Below, one piece after another: positions 34,910-44,700 of a stretch of DNA of 64,000 bases (the first letter of the stretch is position 1; each line of letters opens with the position of its first letter). This stretch comes from Streptomyces noursei (lineage in GTDB: Bacteria > Actinomycetota > Actinomycetes > Streptomycetales > Streptomycetaceae): positions 48,736 through 112,735 of the forward strand of contig NZ_LWBU01000280.1 of the NCBI RefSeq assembly GCF_001646665.1, in the 5' to 3' direction. The position numbers and the translations under genes are program-made. The notes below the pieces were generated by a model. That model had not been told where the DNA came from and did not search any database. It worked only from the letters and a program-made list of their open reading frames with translations.

Positions 34910-36691
34910 TCACCCCCCGGCGGCCGTGAGGAACTGCGTCGCCGCCAGCTCCCCGTACAGCGGGTCGCCGGCGACCAGCTCCGCATGGGTGCCCACCGCC
35001 CGTACCCGCCCCGCGTCCATCACCACGATCCGGTCCGCGAGCGTCACGGTCGACAGCCGGTGCGCCACCACCAGGACCGTCACCTCCCGCGCGACCTCCG
35101 CCACCACGTCCCGCAGCGCCAGCTCGTTCACGGCGTCCAGCTGCGAGGTCGCCTCGTCGAGCAGCAGCAGCCGCGGCCTGCGCAGCAGCGCCCGGGCGAC
35201 GGCCACCCGCTGCCGCTCACCGCCCGACAACTGGGACCCGCGGTGCCCGACCGGGGTCTCCAGGCCCTCCGGCAGCCGGTCCACCAGCGCGTCCAGCCGG
35301 GCCCGCACCAGCACCTCGCGGATCTCCTCCTCCGTGGCGTCCGGCGCGGCGAAGCAGAGGTTCTCGCGCAGCGTCCCGGCGAGCACCGGGGCGTCCTGCT
35401 CGACGTAGCCGATCGCTCCGCGCAGCTCGGCCAGCGGCCAGTCCCGCACGTCCCTGCCGTCGACCAGGATCCGGCCCCCGGTCGCCTCGTAGAACCGCTC
35501 CACCAGCCCGAACACCGTCGTCTTGCCCGCGCCGGACGGCCCCACGAACGCCGTCATCCCGGGGCCCGGCACTTCGAAGGAGACGCCGTGGTGGACGTAC
35601 GGAAGGTCGTCCCGGTAGCGGAAGACGACGTCCTCGAACACCACGGACGCGGGCGGCCCGCCCCGGGGCGCCGCGGGCCCGCCGGGGCTCTCTGCGGCCA
35701 GCCGCTCGGCCTCCTCGATACGGGCCACGGCCGCCGAACCGACCTGGTACTCGGTCGCCGCCGACACCAGCTTGGAGATCGGTTCCGTCAGGTAGAAGAG
35801 GTACAGCAGGAAGGCGACCAGGTCCGCCACCGAGATGGCGCCCGACGCCACCCGCGCCCCGCCGATGCCCAGCACCGCGAGGAACGACACCTGCACGGCC
35901 AGCCCCACCGAGGAGCCCGACACCGACTGCCACTTGGCCGACCGCAGCCCCTGGCGCCACGCCTCCACGGCGGCGGCCTCCACGACCGCCGCCTCGCGCT
36001 CCTCCGCGCCCGACGCCTTCACCGTGCGGAAGGCGCCGAACACCCGCTCCAGCCGGGTCGAGATCTCGGCGACCGCCTCCTGCGAGCGCCGGGTGGCGCG
36101 GGAGATCTGCGGCATCACCAGCGCCATGGCCCCGCCGATCAGCACGATCACACCGAGCGTGACGCCGAGCAGGACCACGTCCATCACGGCCATCATCACG
36201 AGCGTCGCCAGGAACGCGAGACCGCCCGTCACCGCCGAGACGATCGAGTCGGTCGTCACCGCCCGCAGCAGCGTGGTGTCCGAGGTGATCCGCGACATCA
36301 GGTCGCCCGGCTGCGTCCGCTCCACCTCCGGCAGGCGCAGCCGCAGCAGCCGGCCGATCAGGGTGCGCCGGGCGGCGAGGACGACGGACTCGGCGGTGCG
36401 TTCCAGCACGTACGCCCCGACCGACTCGATCGCGGTCCCGAGCACCACCAGCGCGGTGAGCACCAGCAGGATCCGGCCGATCGGCTCGTCCTGCCCGAGG
36501 CGCTCCACCAGCGCCCTGGCCGCGAGGGGCTGGAGTATGCCGGTGGCCGCGCCGATCAGCGCCAGCAGCGTGCCGAACCCGACGGTCCACCGGTGCGGCC
36601 GGAAGTGCCGGTACAGGGCCCGCCAGGTCTCACGGGCGGGCAGCCGGGGCGTGCGGTCCGTCTCCGTCTTCGAAAAGCTCGCGTCGCTCAC
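34910..36691 (-). CDS. ABC exporter, fused permease and ATPase
   Basis: 593 residues. Type IV (exporter) transmembrane domain with six segments at about 35-315, and a nucleotide-binding domain from about 345: Walker A GPSGAGKTTVF, Q-loop region GYVEQDAPVLAGTLRENL, signature LSGGERQRVAVARALL, Walker B LLLLDEATSQLD and the H-loop VVAHRLSTV. Acts as a homodimer or as half of a heterodimer; no second half is encoded beside it. Substrate unknown (multidrug or lipid-like). ATG at 36691. Confidence 0.94.
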   Translation of the reverse strand: MSDASFSKTETDRTPRLPARETWRALYRHFRPHRWTVGFGTLLALIGAATGILQPLAARALVERLGQDEPIGRILLVLTALVVLGTAIESVGAYVLERTAESVVLAARRTLIGRLLRLRLPEVERTQPGDLMSRITSDTTLLRAVTTDSIVSAVTGGLAFLATLVMMAVMDVVLLGVTLGVIVLIGGAMALVMPQISRATRRSQEAVAEISTRLERVFGAFRTVKASGAEEREAAVVEAAAVEAWRQGLRSAKWQSVSGSSVGLAVQVSFLAVLGIGGARVASGAISVADLVAFLLYLFYLTEPISKLVSAATEYQVGSAAVARIEEAERLAAESPGGPAAPRGGPPASVVFEDVVFRYRDDLPYVHHGVSFEVPGPGMTAFVGPSGAGKTTVFGLVERFYEATGGRILVDGRDVRDWPLAELRGAIGYVEQDAPVLAGTLRENLCFAAPDATEEEIREVLVRARLDALVDRLPEGLETPVGHRGSQLSGGERQRVAVARALLRRPRLLLLDEATSQLDAVNELALRDVVAEVAREVTVLVVAHRLSTVTLADRIVVMDAGRVRAVGTHAELVAGDPLYGELAATQFLTAAGG

Positions 36692-36745
36692 GTCGGAGCA
36701 GGACGCGAAAAGCCCCTGTTCACCTGAGCCGCCGCCCGGCGGGCG

Positions 36746-37510
36746 TCAGCCCCGTACCCCGCACAGGTGCAGCAGCGCCGCCACCCTCCGGTACGGCTCG
36801 GTGCGGCCGGCCCGGTCCTCCGCAGCCAGCAGCCGTTCCAGCTCGTCGGCCGGGGGCAGCTCCTCCCCGTTCGGTACGAGGTCGGTGAAGACCCGCACCC
36901 CGTACCAGGCCTGCAGCGGCGCCGCGATGCCGGCGAGCGTCGCGGTCAGGTCCTCCAGCCGGTCCGCCCGCACCGGCAGCCCGAGACTGGATGGGGGTGC
37001 CCCCTGCTCGAGCGAAGCCGAGAGCTTGGGGGAATAGGCGTCCGACTCGAACGCCGCCAGCGCCCCCGGCCAGTCCCCGGCCAGCCCCGGCCGCATGGCC
37101 AGCGCGTCCCCGTTGCGCACGAGCAGCGACAGCAGACCGCCCGGCGCGAGCATCCGGGCGAGCCCCGCCAGCATCGCGTCCGGCTCCTCGACGTACATCA
37201 GCACGCCGTGGCACAGCACCACGTCGAAGCTGCCCGGCAGGAAGTGGACACCGGTCTCCCGGCCGTCCCCCTCGATCAGCCGGAACCGCTCCCGGATGCC
37301 GGCCGGCTCGGAGGCGAGCGCCTCATGGGCGGTCCGCAGCATCTCGGGGTCGGACTCCAGGCCCGTGAGGCTGTGTCCGGCCCGGGCCAGGCGCAGTGCC
37401 TGTGTGCCCTGGCCCATGCCCACGTCGAGTATCCGCAGCCGCTGCCCCACCGGGTAGCGGGCGGCTATCTGCTCGTCCAGCTGGCGTGCGACGAGCTCCT
37501 GGCGGACCAC
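36746..37510 (-). CDS. Class I SAM-dependent methyltransferase
   Basis: 254 residues from GTG 37510. Motif I LRILDVGMGQGTQALRLARAG (about 25-45), LESDPEMLRTA for the ribose-binding acidic residue, and FDVVLCHGVLMYVEEPD for motif IV; resembles the CmoM/UbiE-like group. Residues about 160-175 (YSPKLSASLEQGAPPSSLG) are encoded by a small palindromic repeat inserted in frame (36993-37032). Coding bias continues upstream of 37510 for 24 codons, to a CTG that overlaps the DUF3043 stop as CTGA; the real N-terminus may be SGFGGASGDWLDGLGGLRN. Substrate unknown. Confidence 0.88.
   Translation of the reverse strand: MVRQELVARQLDEQIAARYPVGQRLRILDVGMGQGTQALRLARAGHSLTGLESDPEMLRTAHEALASEPAGIRERFRLIEGDGRETGVHFLPGSFDVVLCHGVLMYVEEPDAMLAGLARMLAPGGLLSLLVRNGDALAMRPGLAGDWPGALAAFESDAYSPKLSASLEQGAPPSSLGLPVRADRLEDLTATLAGIAAPLQAWYGVRVFTDLVPNGEELPPADELERLLAAEDRAGRTEPYRRVAALLHLCGVRG
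36993..37032. repeat. Streptomyces-type palindromic repeat inside the methyltransferase gene
   Basis: GGGGG...CCCCC arms with a centre GCTCGAGCGAAGCCGAGAGC, able to fold with CCCCC/GGGGG and GCTC/GAGC pairs. This sequence type is very common between genes in Streptomyces; here it is read in frame and adds about 14 residues. Confidence 0.75.
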
Positions 37511-37578
37511 GTTGCGCAGTCCGCCGAGCCCGTCCAGCCAGTCACCCGATGCGCCTCCGAAACCGGAGACCAGGGTGC

Positions 37579-38175
37579 TCAGGGCCGCTCACCGCGCTTG
37601 ACCTGCGGCTTGGGCAGCCGCAGCCGGCGCAGCTGGAGCGTACGCATCAGGCCGTACGCCACGGCGCCGCGCTTGGGCTCGTCCGGGAAGCGCGTGCTGA
37701 GCTGCTTCTTCAGCCGGAGCCAGATGCCGACCGAGTCGACGACGATGAGGGCGATCACCGCGAGCCACAGCAGCAGCGCGATGTTCTTCAGCTGCGTGTT
37801 GGGCAGGCTGGACAGGATCAGGATCACGACCGCCAGCGGCAGGAAGAACTCGGCGACGCAGAAGCGCGAGTCCACGTAGTCGCGGACGAAACGGCGCACC
37901 GGTCCCTTGTCACGGGCCGGCAGGTACCGCTCGTCGCCACTGGCGAGAGCCTGGCGCTGCCTGGCCAGGTCCGCGCGGCGGGCCTCGCGCTGGCGGCGCA
38001 TGGCCTCCTTGCGGTCGGTCGGCACGGTCTGGGCACGGCGACGCTGGGTCTGGGCCTCACTCCGCTTCGGGGTCGGGCGGCCCTTGGGGGCCTGCGGGTC
38101 GCGGGGCTGCTTGGAGAGGTCCGCCGTCACCTGGTCGGTGGGGGCCTTCTCATCCTTCGAACGGCTACGGAACAC
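37579..38175 (-). CDS. DUF3043 membrane protein
   Basis: 198 residues from GTG 38175. Long basic, hydrophilic N-terminus (1-105, Arg/Lys/Gln-rich, KGRPTPKRSEAQTQRRRAQ), DYVDSRFCVAEFFLP, then two membrane segments (about 117-135 LAVVILILSS and 145-163 IALLLWLAVIALIVVD), and a basic C-terminus. Matches the actinobacterial DUF3043 family; function unknown. A TTG three codons earlier is an alternative start. No good ribosome site; TACCCT upstream might be a -10 box of a short-leader transcript. Divergent from pspA. Confidence 0.88.
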   Translation of the reverse strand: MFRSRSKDEKAPTDQVTADLSKQPRDPQAPKGRPTPKRSEAQTQRRRAQTVPTDRKEAMRRQREARRADLARQRQALASGDERYLPARDKGPVRRFVRDYVDSRFCVAEFFLPLAVVILILSSLPNTQLKNIALLLWLAVIALIVVDSVGIWLRLKKQLSTRFPDEPKRGAVAYGLMRTLQLRRLRLPKPQVKRGERP

Positions 38176-38415
38176 AAAGCCCAAGGGTACGGGGTGCGTC
38201 GCGGGTACCCCACCCCCGCGGGGAACGATCCGGCAACGGCCCGCGTCCCTCCCGTAGGGATCCCTACTCCTTGCGCCTGATCACCACCCCGAACAGTCGT
38301 CCTTGGGGAGGAGCGCATCCGCGTCCGAACAGTGCGGTAATGGATGTGGGGCCCGTACTGTGGGTTCTGTTGGGTGCTGGAGCCGAAGTCCGTCAGAAGG
38401 GGGCGCGCGAAGCCC

Positions 38416-39210
38416 ATGAGCGGTGTCATGAAGCGTATGGGGATGATCTTCCGCGCGAAGGCAAACAAGGCCCTTGACCGGGCCGAGGATCCGCGCGAGA
38501 CCCTCGATTACTCGTACCAGAAGCAGCTGGAGCTGCTCCAGAAGGTCCGCCGCGGCGTCGCCGACGTGGCGACCTCGCGCAAGCGCCTGGAGCTCCAGCT
38601 CAACCAGCTCCAGAGCCAGTCCACCAAGCTGGAGGACCAGGGCCGCAAGGCGCTCGCCCTGGGCCGCGAGGACCTGGCGCGCGAGGCGCTCTCCCGCCGG
38701 GCCGCGCTCCAGCAGCAGGTCTCGGACCTGGAGACGCAGCACCAGACCCTCCAGGGCGAGGAGGAGAAGCTGACGCTCGCCGCGCAGCGCCTGCAGGCCA
38801 AGGTCGACGCCTTCCGCACCAAGAAGGAGACGATCAAGGCCACGTACACCGCCGCCCAGGCGCAGACGCGGATCGCCGAGTCGTTCTCCGGCATCTCGGA
38901 GGAGATGAGCGACGTCGGCGTCGCCATCCAGCGCGCCGAGGACAAGACCGCGCAGCTCCAGGCGAGGGCCGGCGCGATCGACGAGCTGCTGGCGTCCGGG
39001 GCGCTCGATGACCAGTCGGGCCTGCAGAAGGACGACATCCAGGCCGAGCTGGACCGCCTGTCGGGCGGTACGGACGTCGAGCTGGAGCTCCAGCGGATGA
39101 AGGCCGAGCTGGCCGGCGGGACCACGTCGCAGCAGGCCCTGGAGGGCGGCGCGGGCACCACGCAGGACCAGTCGCAGTCGCAGTCGCAGACCAGGTTCGA
39201 CAAGAGCTGA
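38416..39210 (+). CDS. pspA: PspA/IM30 family envelope-stress protein
   Basis: 264 residues, nearly all coiled coil. N-terminal amphipathic helix MSGVMKRMGMIFRAKANKALDRAEDPRETLDYSYQKQLELLQ, heptad-rich middle (about 30-190: LELQLNQLQSQSTKLEDQGRKAL and later LTLAAQRLQAKVDAFR), and a Gln/Ser-rich C-terminal end (QDQSQSQSQTR). Binds and stabilises damaged membranes in ESCRT-III-like polymers. ATG 38416; the frame is open to 38344 but has no coding character. The pspAA gene follows after 28 bases, then a sensor kinase/regulator pair and an RND transporter. Confidence 0.95.
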   Translation: MSGVMKRMGMIFRAKANKALDRAEDPRETLDYSYQKQLELLQKVRRGVADVATSRKRLELQLNQLQSQSTKLEDQGRKALALGREDLAREALSRRAALQQQVSDLETQHQTLQGEEEKLTLAAQRLQAKVDAFRTKKETIKATYTAAQAQTRIAESFSGISEEMSDVGVAIQRAEDKTAQLQARAGAIDELLASGALDDQSGLQKDDIQAELDRLSGGTDVELELQRMKAELAGGTTSQQALEGGAGTTQDQSQSQSQTRFDKS

Positions 39211-39238
39211 CAAGAGCCAGAGCTAAGGACGGCGCGTC

Positions 39239-39517
39239 ATGATCGTCAGGATCATGGGGGAGGGCCAGGTGAGGCTGGCGGACAGCCACTTCGCCGAGCT
39301 CAACAAGCTGGACGACGAACTGCTCCAGGAGATGGAGGGCGGCGACGGAGAGGGCTTCCGCCGCACGCTGCACGCCCTGCTCGACACGGTGCGCCAGCTG
39401 GGCGAGCCGCTGCCGGACGATGCGCTCGAACCCTCGGAGCTGATCCTGCCGGCGCCCGACGCGACCCTCGAAGAGGTCCGCGCCATGCTCGCCGAGGACG
39501 GCCTGATCCCCGGCTGA
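39239..39517 (+). CDS. PspA-associated protein PspAA
   Basis: 92 residues. MIVRIMGEGQVRLADSHFAELNKLDDELL at the start and a C-terminal LEEVRAMLAEDGLIPG are typical of the PspAA domain family, encoded next to pspA in actinobacteria. Likely a cytosolic partner of PspA. Follows pspA by 28 bases, with a strong terminator 36 bases downstream, so the two form a separate transcription unit. Confidence 0.92.
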   Translation: MIVRIMGEGQVRLADSHFAELNKLDDELLQEMEGGDGEGFRRTLHALLDTVRQLGEPLPDDALEPSELILPAPDATLEEVRAMLAEDGLIPG

Positions 39518-39553
39518 CGTCCCGGCGGCGCCCGCCGCCGGACCCGACACCCA

Positions 39554-39591
39554 CCGGGCCCCGCCCCCCGCACCACGGGGGCGGGGCCCGG
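39554..39591 (+). terminator. pspA-pspAA terminator
   Basis: 15-base arms CCGGGCCCCGCCCCC and complement separated by an 8-base loop, downstream of pspAA. Confidence 0.88.
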
Positions 39592-39719
39592 CCGCGTCCT
39601 CCGCCGCCTCCCCACCGCGCAGGCCGCCCCGGCCCCGCCCCGCACCCCGCCCGCGCGGTGAGCCGGGCTCCGGCCACCGGGGACCGCTCCCGGCGGGCGA
39701 GGCCGTACCGTCTTCTCCC

Positions 39720-40946
39720 GTGACCACCCTCGGAGAACGGTTCGCGCGCGGGCGTGGCCGGCTGCGGCAGCATCCGCTCGCGTTCGACGCCGCCCTCGCC
39801 CTCGGCGTGCTCGTGTGCATGGTGGCCGGTTCGTTCGTCGACCGGCACGGCGGGCCGCACGGCGGGCCCGACTTCGGGGGGCGCACCCCCGGTGCGAGCA
39901 GCGTGCTGCTCATGCTGATCGGCGCCGCCGCCCTCGTACCGCGCCGCCGCAGGCCGCTGGGCGTCCTGCTGTTCACCGGAGCGGTCACGCTCGTCGAGCA
40001 CGTGTCCCAGGACCCGCCGGCCCCGGTCGCGATGAGCGCCGTGGTCGCCCTCTACACCGTCGCGTCCCGCACCGACCGGCCCACCACCTGGCGGTTCGGC
40101 CTGCTGACGATGGTGGTGCTGACGGGCGCCGCGATGCTGTTCGGCGCCGCGCCCTGGTACAGCCAGGAGAACCTGGGCGTCTTCGCGTGGACCGGCATGG
40201 CGGCGGCCGCCGGCGACGCCGTCCGCAGCCGCCGCGCCTTCGTGGACGCCATCCGCGAGCGCGCCGAACGCGCCGAGCGGACCCGTGAGGAGGAGGCCCG
40301 CCGCCGGGTCGCCGAGGAGCGGCTCCGCATCGCGCGCGACCTCCACGACGTCGTCGCCCATCACATCGCGCTGGTCAACGTCCAGGCCGGTGTCGCCGCC
40401 CATGTGATGGACAAGCGGCCGGACCAGGCCAAGGAAGCCCTCGCGCACGTCCGGGAGGCCAGCCGCTCGGCCCTCGACGAGCTGCGCGTCACCGTGGGCC
40501 TGCTCCGCCAGTCCGGCGACCCCGAGGCGCCCACCGAGCCGGCCCCCGGCCTCGCCGTCCTCGACGAGCTGCTGGACACCTTCCGCAACGCCGGCCTGCC
40601 GGTGGAGCTGGCCCGCACCGACCAGGGCACCGAGCTGCCGGCGGCCGTCGACCTCGCCGCGTACCGGATCATCCAGGAGGCGCTCACCAACGTGCGCAAG
40701 CACGCCGGCCCGGACGCCCGGGCGGAGGTGAGCGTCGTCCGGGTGGGCCGGACCGTCGAGGTGACGGTCCTCGACGACGGCGCGCCCACCGGGCAGGCGG
40801 CCGACGGCGGCGGCCACGGCCTCCTCGGCATGCGCGAACGCGCCACCGCCCTCGGCGGCGCCCTCTCCGCGGGGCCCCGCTACGGAGGCGGTTTCCGCGT
40901 CCAGGCGATACTGCCCGTCACGGCACGGACAGGGGAGGCCACATGA
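39720..40946 (+). CDS. NarL-type sensor histidine kinase
   Basis: 408 residues. Four to five membrane segments in the first 165 residues, a charged coiled linker (RERAERAERTREEEARRR), then HisKA_3 with phospho-acceptor His209 in RIARDLHDVVAHH, and an HATPase domain with IIQEALTNVRKHAG and GHGLLGMRERA. Signal unknown; there is little extracytoplasmic sequence, suggesting sensing within the membrane (LiaS/DesK-like arrangement). GTG start. Overlaps the regulator gene by four bases. Location between pspA and an RND transporter suggests envelope-stress sensing. Confidence 0.93.
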   Translation: MTTLGERFARGRGRLRQHPLAFDAALALGVLVCMVAGSFVDRHGGPHGGPDFGGRTPGASSVLLMLIGAAALVPRRRRPLGVLLFTGAVTLVEHVSQDPPAPVAMSAVVALYTVASRTDRPTTWRFGLLTMVVLTGAAMLFGAAPWYSQENLGVFAWTGMAAAAGDAVRSRRAFVDAIRERAERAERTREEEARRRVAEERLRIARDLHDVVAHHIALVNVQAGVAAHVMDKRPDQAKEALAHVREASRSALDELRVTVGLLRQSGDPEAPTEPAPGLAVLDELLDTFRNAGLPVELARTDQGTELPAAVDLAAYRIIQEALTNVRKHAGPDARAEVSVVRVGRTVEVTVLDDGAPTGQAADGGGHGLLGMRERATALGGALSAGPRYGGGFRVQAILPVTARTGEAT

Positions 40947-41632
40947 CCATCAGGGTGCTGCTCGCCGACGACCAGGCGCTGCTGCGCAGCGCGTTCCGGG
41001 TGCTCGTCGACTCCGAGCCGGACATGGAGGTCGTGGGCGAGGCGGCCGACGGGGCGGAGGCGGTGGCCCTGGCCCGCTCCCGGCGGGCCGACGTCGTGCT
41101 GATGGACATCCGCATGCCGGGCACGGACGGTCTGGCCGCCACCCGGCTGATCAGCGAGGACCCCGACCTGGCCGGCGTGCGCGTCGTCATGCTGACCACC
41201 TTCGAGGTGGACGAGTACGTGGTGCAGGCGCTGCGCGCGGGGGCCTCCGGTTTCCTCGGCAAGGGCGCGGAGCCGGACGAACTGCTGAACGCCATCCGGA
41301 TCGCCGCCGCCGGCGAGGCGCTGCTGTCGCCGGTCGCCACCAAGGGCCTGATCGCCACGTTCCTGGCGCAGGGCGGACACGGGGACCCCGCCCCGCGGGA
41401 CGGCGGCGTCTACGCGGAGCGGCTCGCCGCCCTGACCGTACGGGAACGGGAGGTGCTCGTCCTGGTCGGCGGCGGCCACTCCAACGACGAGATCGCCGAG
41501 CGGCTGGAGGTCAGTCCGCTCACCGTCAAGACCCACGTCAACCGGGCCATGGCGAAGCTCGGGGCCCGGGACCGCGCCCAGCTGGTCGTCACGGCCTACG
41601 AGTCGGGGTTGGTACGTCCCAGGGTGGAGTGA
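40943..41632 (+). CDS. NarL/FixJ response regulator
   Basis: 229 residues. Receiver domain with acidic pair Asp9-Asp10, phospho-acceptor Asp55 (VVLMDIRMPG), and a switch Thr in VVMLTTFE with conserved Lys in FLGKGAEPDEL. C-terminal LuxR-type HTH (about 160-225: LTVREREVLVLVGGGHSNDEIAERLEVSPLTVKTHVNRAMAKLGARDRAQ). Partner of the kinase with which it overlaps (ATGA). The RND transporter 128 bases downstream is the likely target, by position. Confidence 0.95.
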   Translation: MTIRVLLADDQALLRSAFRVLVDSEPDMEVVGEAADGAEAVALARSRRADVVLMDIRMPGTDGLAATRLISEDPDLAGVRVVMLTTFEVDEYVVQALRAGASGFLGKGAEPDELLNAIRIAAAGEALLSPVATKGLIATFLAQGGHGDPAPRDGGVYAERLAALTVREREVLVLVGGGHSNDEIAERLEVSPLTVKTHVNRAMAKLGARDRAQLVVTAYESGLVRPRVE

Positions 41633-41760
41633 GCGCGCACACCCGTGTACTCCGTTCGGTGTATGCCGGGGATAAGCAAACGGGACCTGGGGGCGACGGA
41701 ACCGCCACCTCCATGGCTGATCGTATGAAGACCGCCGATCCGCCACGGAAGAGAGACCCC

Positions 41761-44700
41761 ATGTCCTGGCTGTCCAGATTCAGCCTCGCGCAACGGGCCC
41801 TGATAGGGCTGATGTCCATCGTGGCGATCGTCTTCGGGGCGATCGCCATCCCGCAGCTCAAGCAACAGCTGCTGCCCTCCATCGAACTTCCGATGGTGTC
41901 GGTCCTGGCCCCCTACCAGGGCGCGTCCCCCGACGTGGTCGAGAAGCAGGTCGTCGAACCGCTCGAGGACAGCATCAAGGCGGTCGACGGCATCAAGGGC
42001 GTCACCTCCACCGCCAGCGAGGGCAACGCCCTGATCATGGCGACGTTCGACTACGGCGACGAGGGCACCAAGCAGCTCGTCGCCGACGTCCAGCAGGCCG
42101 TCAACCGCGCCCGCGCGCAGCTGCCGGACGAGGTGGACCCGCAGGTCGTCGCCGGTTCGACCGACGACATCCCGACGGTCGTCCTCGCGGTCACGTCCGG
42201 CAAGGACCAGCAGGCGCTCGCCGGTCAGCTGGAGCGGACCGTCGTCCCGGCCCTGGAGGACATCGAGGGCGTCGGCCAGGTCTCGATCGACGGCGTCCAG
42301 GACCTCCAGGTCTCCGTCACGCCCGACGAGCGCAAGCTCGCCGCCGCGGGCCTGAACGCCATGACCCTGTCGGAGGCGCTGCAGGCGGGCGGCGCGACCG
42401 TCCCGGCCGGCTCGTTCACCGAGGCGGGCAAGAGCCGCACGGTCCAGGTCGGCGGCGGCTTCACGTCCCTGAAGCAGATCCAGGACCTGGTCATCAAGCC
42501 CCCCAAGGGCGACGCGGTCCGCCTCGGCGACATCGCCACCGTGAAGCAGGAGGAGTCCCGCAGGGTCTCCCTGACCCGTACGAACGGCAGGCCGAGCCTC
42601 GCCGTCATGGCCACCATGGACAACGACGGCAGCGCCGTCGCCATCTCCGAGGCGGTCAGGGACAAGCTCCCCGGGCTCCGCGAGGACCTGGGCGCGGGCG
42701 CCGAGCTGACGGTCGTCTCCGACCAGGGACCGGCGGTCTCCAAGTCGATCTCCGGTCTGACCACCGAGGGCGCGCTCGGTCTCGTCTTCGCCGTCCTGGT
42801 CATCCTGGTCTTCCTGGCCTCGCTCCGCTCCACCCTGGTCACCGCGGTCTCCATCCCGCTCTCGGTGGTCCTCGCCCTGATCGTGCTGTGGACCCGCGAC
42901 CTGTCGCTCAACATGCTGACCCTGGGCGCGCTGACCATCGCGATCGGCCGGGTCGTCGACGACTCGATCGTGGTCCTGGAGAACATCAAGCGGCACCTCG
43001 GCTACGGCGAGGAACGCCGGTCCGCCATCCTCACGGCGGTACGCGAAGTGGCGGGCGCCGTCACCTCCTCCACCCTCACCACCGTCGCGGTCTTCCTCCC
43101 CATCGGCCTGGTCGGCGGCATGGTGGGCGAGCTGTTCGGCTCGTTCTCCCTCACCGTCACCGCCGCGCTGCTGGCCTCGCTCCTCGTCTCGCTGACCGTC
43201 GTCCCGGTCCTCTCGTACTGGTTCCTGCGCGCCCCCAAGGGCACGTCGGCCGACCCGGAGGAGGCACGCCGCAAGGCGGAGGAGAAGGAGAACCGCAGCG
43301 TCCTCCAGCGCCTCTACGTGCCCGTGCTGCGCTTCGCGACCCGCCGCCGGCTCACCAGCGTCGCCCTCGCGCTCGTCGTCCTCGTGGGCACCTTCGGCAT
43401 GGCGCCGCTGCTCAAGACCAACTTCTTCGACCAGGGCGAACAGGAAGTCCTCTCCATCAAGCAGGAGCTTCCGGCCGGCACCGGCCTGGAGGCGGCGGAC
43501 GCCGCGGCGAAGAAGGTCGAGAAGGTCCTGGCCTCGGTCGACGAGGTGAAGGACTACCAGGTCACCGTCGGCTCGTCCGGTTTCATGGCGGCCTTCGGCG
43601 GCGGTACGGGCGCCAACCAGGCCTCGTACCAGGTGACGCTCGACGACTCCGGTTCCTACGAGGCGGCCCGCGACCGCATCGACGCCGAGCTGGGCAAGCT
43701 CGACGGCATCGGCGACACGACCATCGCGGCGGGCGACGGCTTCGGCAACCAGGACCTGAGCGTCGTGGTGAAGGCGGCCGACCCCGCCACCCTGAAGAAG
43801 GCCTCCGAGCAGGTGCGCGCCGAGGTCGCCGGGCTGAAGGACGTCACCGACGTCCAGAGCGACCTGTCGCAGTCGGTGCCGCGCATCTCGGTCCGGGCCG
43901 ACGCCAGGGCGGCGCGTGCCGGGTTCACCGACGCCACGCTCGGCATGGCGGTCGCCCAGGCCGTACGCGGCACCCCGGCCGGCAAGGCGATCCTGGACGA
44001 CACCGAGCGCGACGTCGTCATCACCTCCGCCACCCCGGCCAGGACGCTGGCCCAGCTCCGGCAGCTGCCGCTCGGTCCGGTGAAGCTCGGTGACGTCGCG
44101 AAGGTCGAGCTGGTCCCCGGCCCGGTCTCGATGACCCGTATCGACGGCTCGCGCGCCGCGACCATCACGGCGAAGCCGACCGGCGACAACACGGGCGCGG
44201 TCAGCGCCGACCTCCAGTCGAGGATCGACGCGCTGGACCTCCCCGAGGGCGCCACCGCGTCCATCGGCGGGGTGTCCGAGGACCAGGAGGAGGCGTTCGC
44301 CAACCTCGGCCTGGCGATGCTGGCGGCGATCGCGATCGTCTTCATGCTCCTGGTCGCGACGTTCCGCTCGCTGGTCCAGCCGCTGATCCTGCTGGTCTCC
44401 ATCCCCTTCGCGGCCACCGGGGCCATCGGCCTCCTGGTCGCCACGGGCACCGCGATGGGCGTCCCGGCGATGATCGGCATGCTGATGCTGATCGGCATCG
44501 TGGTCACCAACGCGATCGTGCTGATCGACCTGATCAACCAGTACCGGGCCCAAGGCCTCGGCGTCATCGAGTCGGTCATCGAGGGCGGTCGCCACCGCCT
44601 CCGCCCGATCCTGATGACCGCCCTGGCGACGATCTTCGCGCTGCTCCCGATGGCACTCGGGATCACCGGCGAGGGCGGCTTCATCGCCCAGCCGCTCGCG

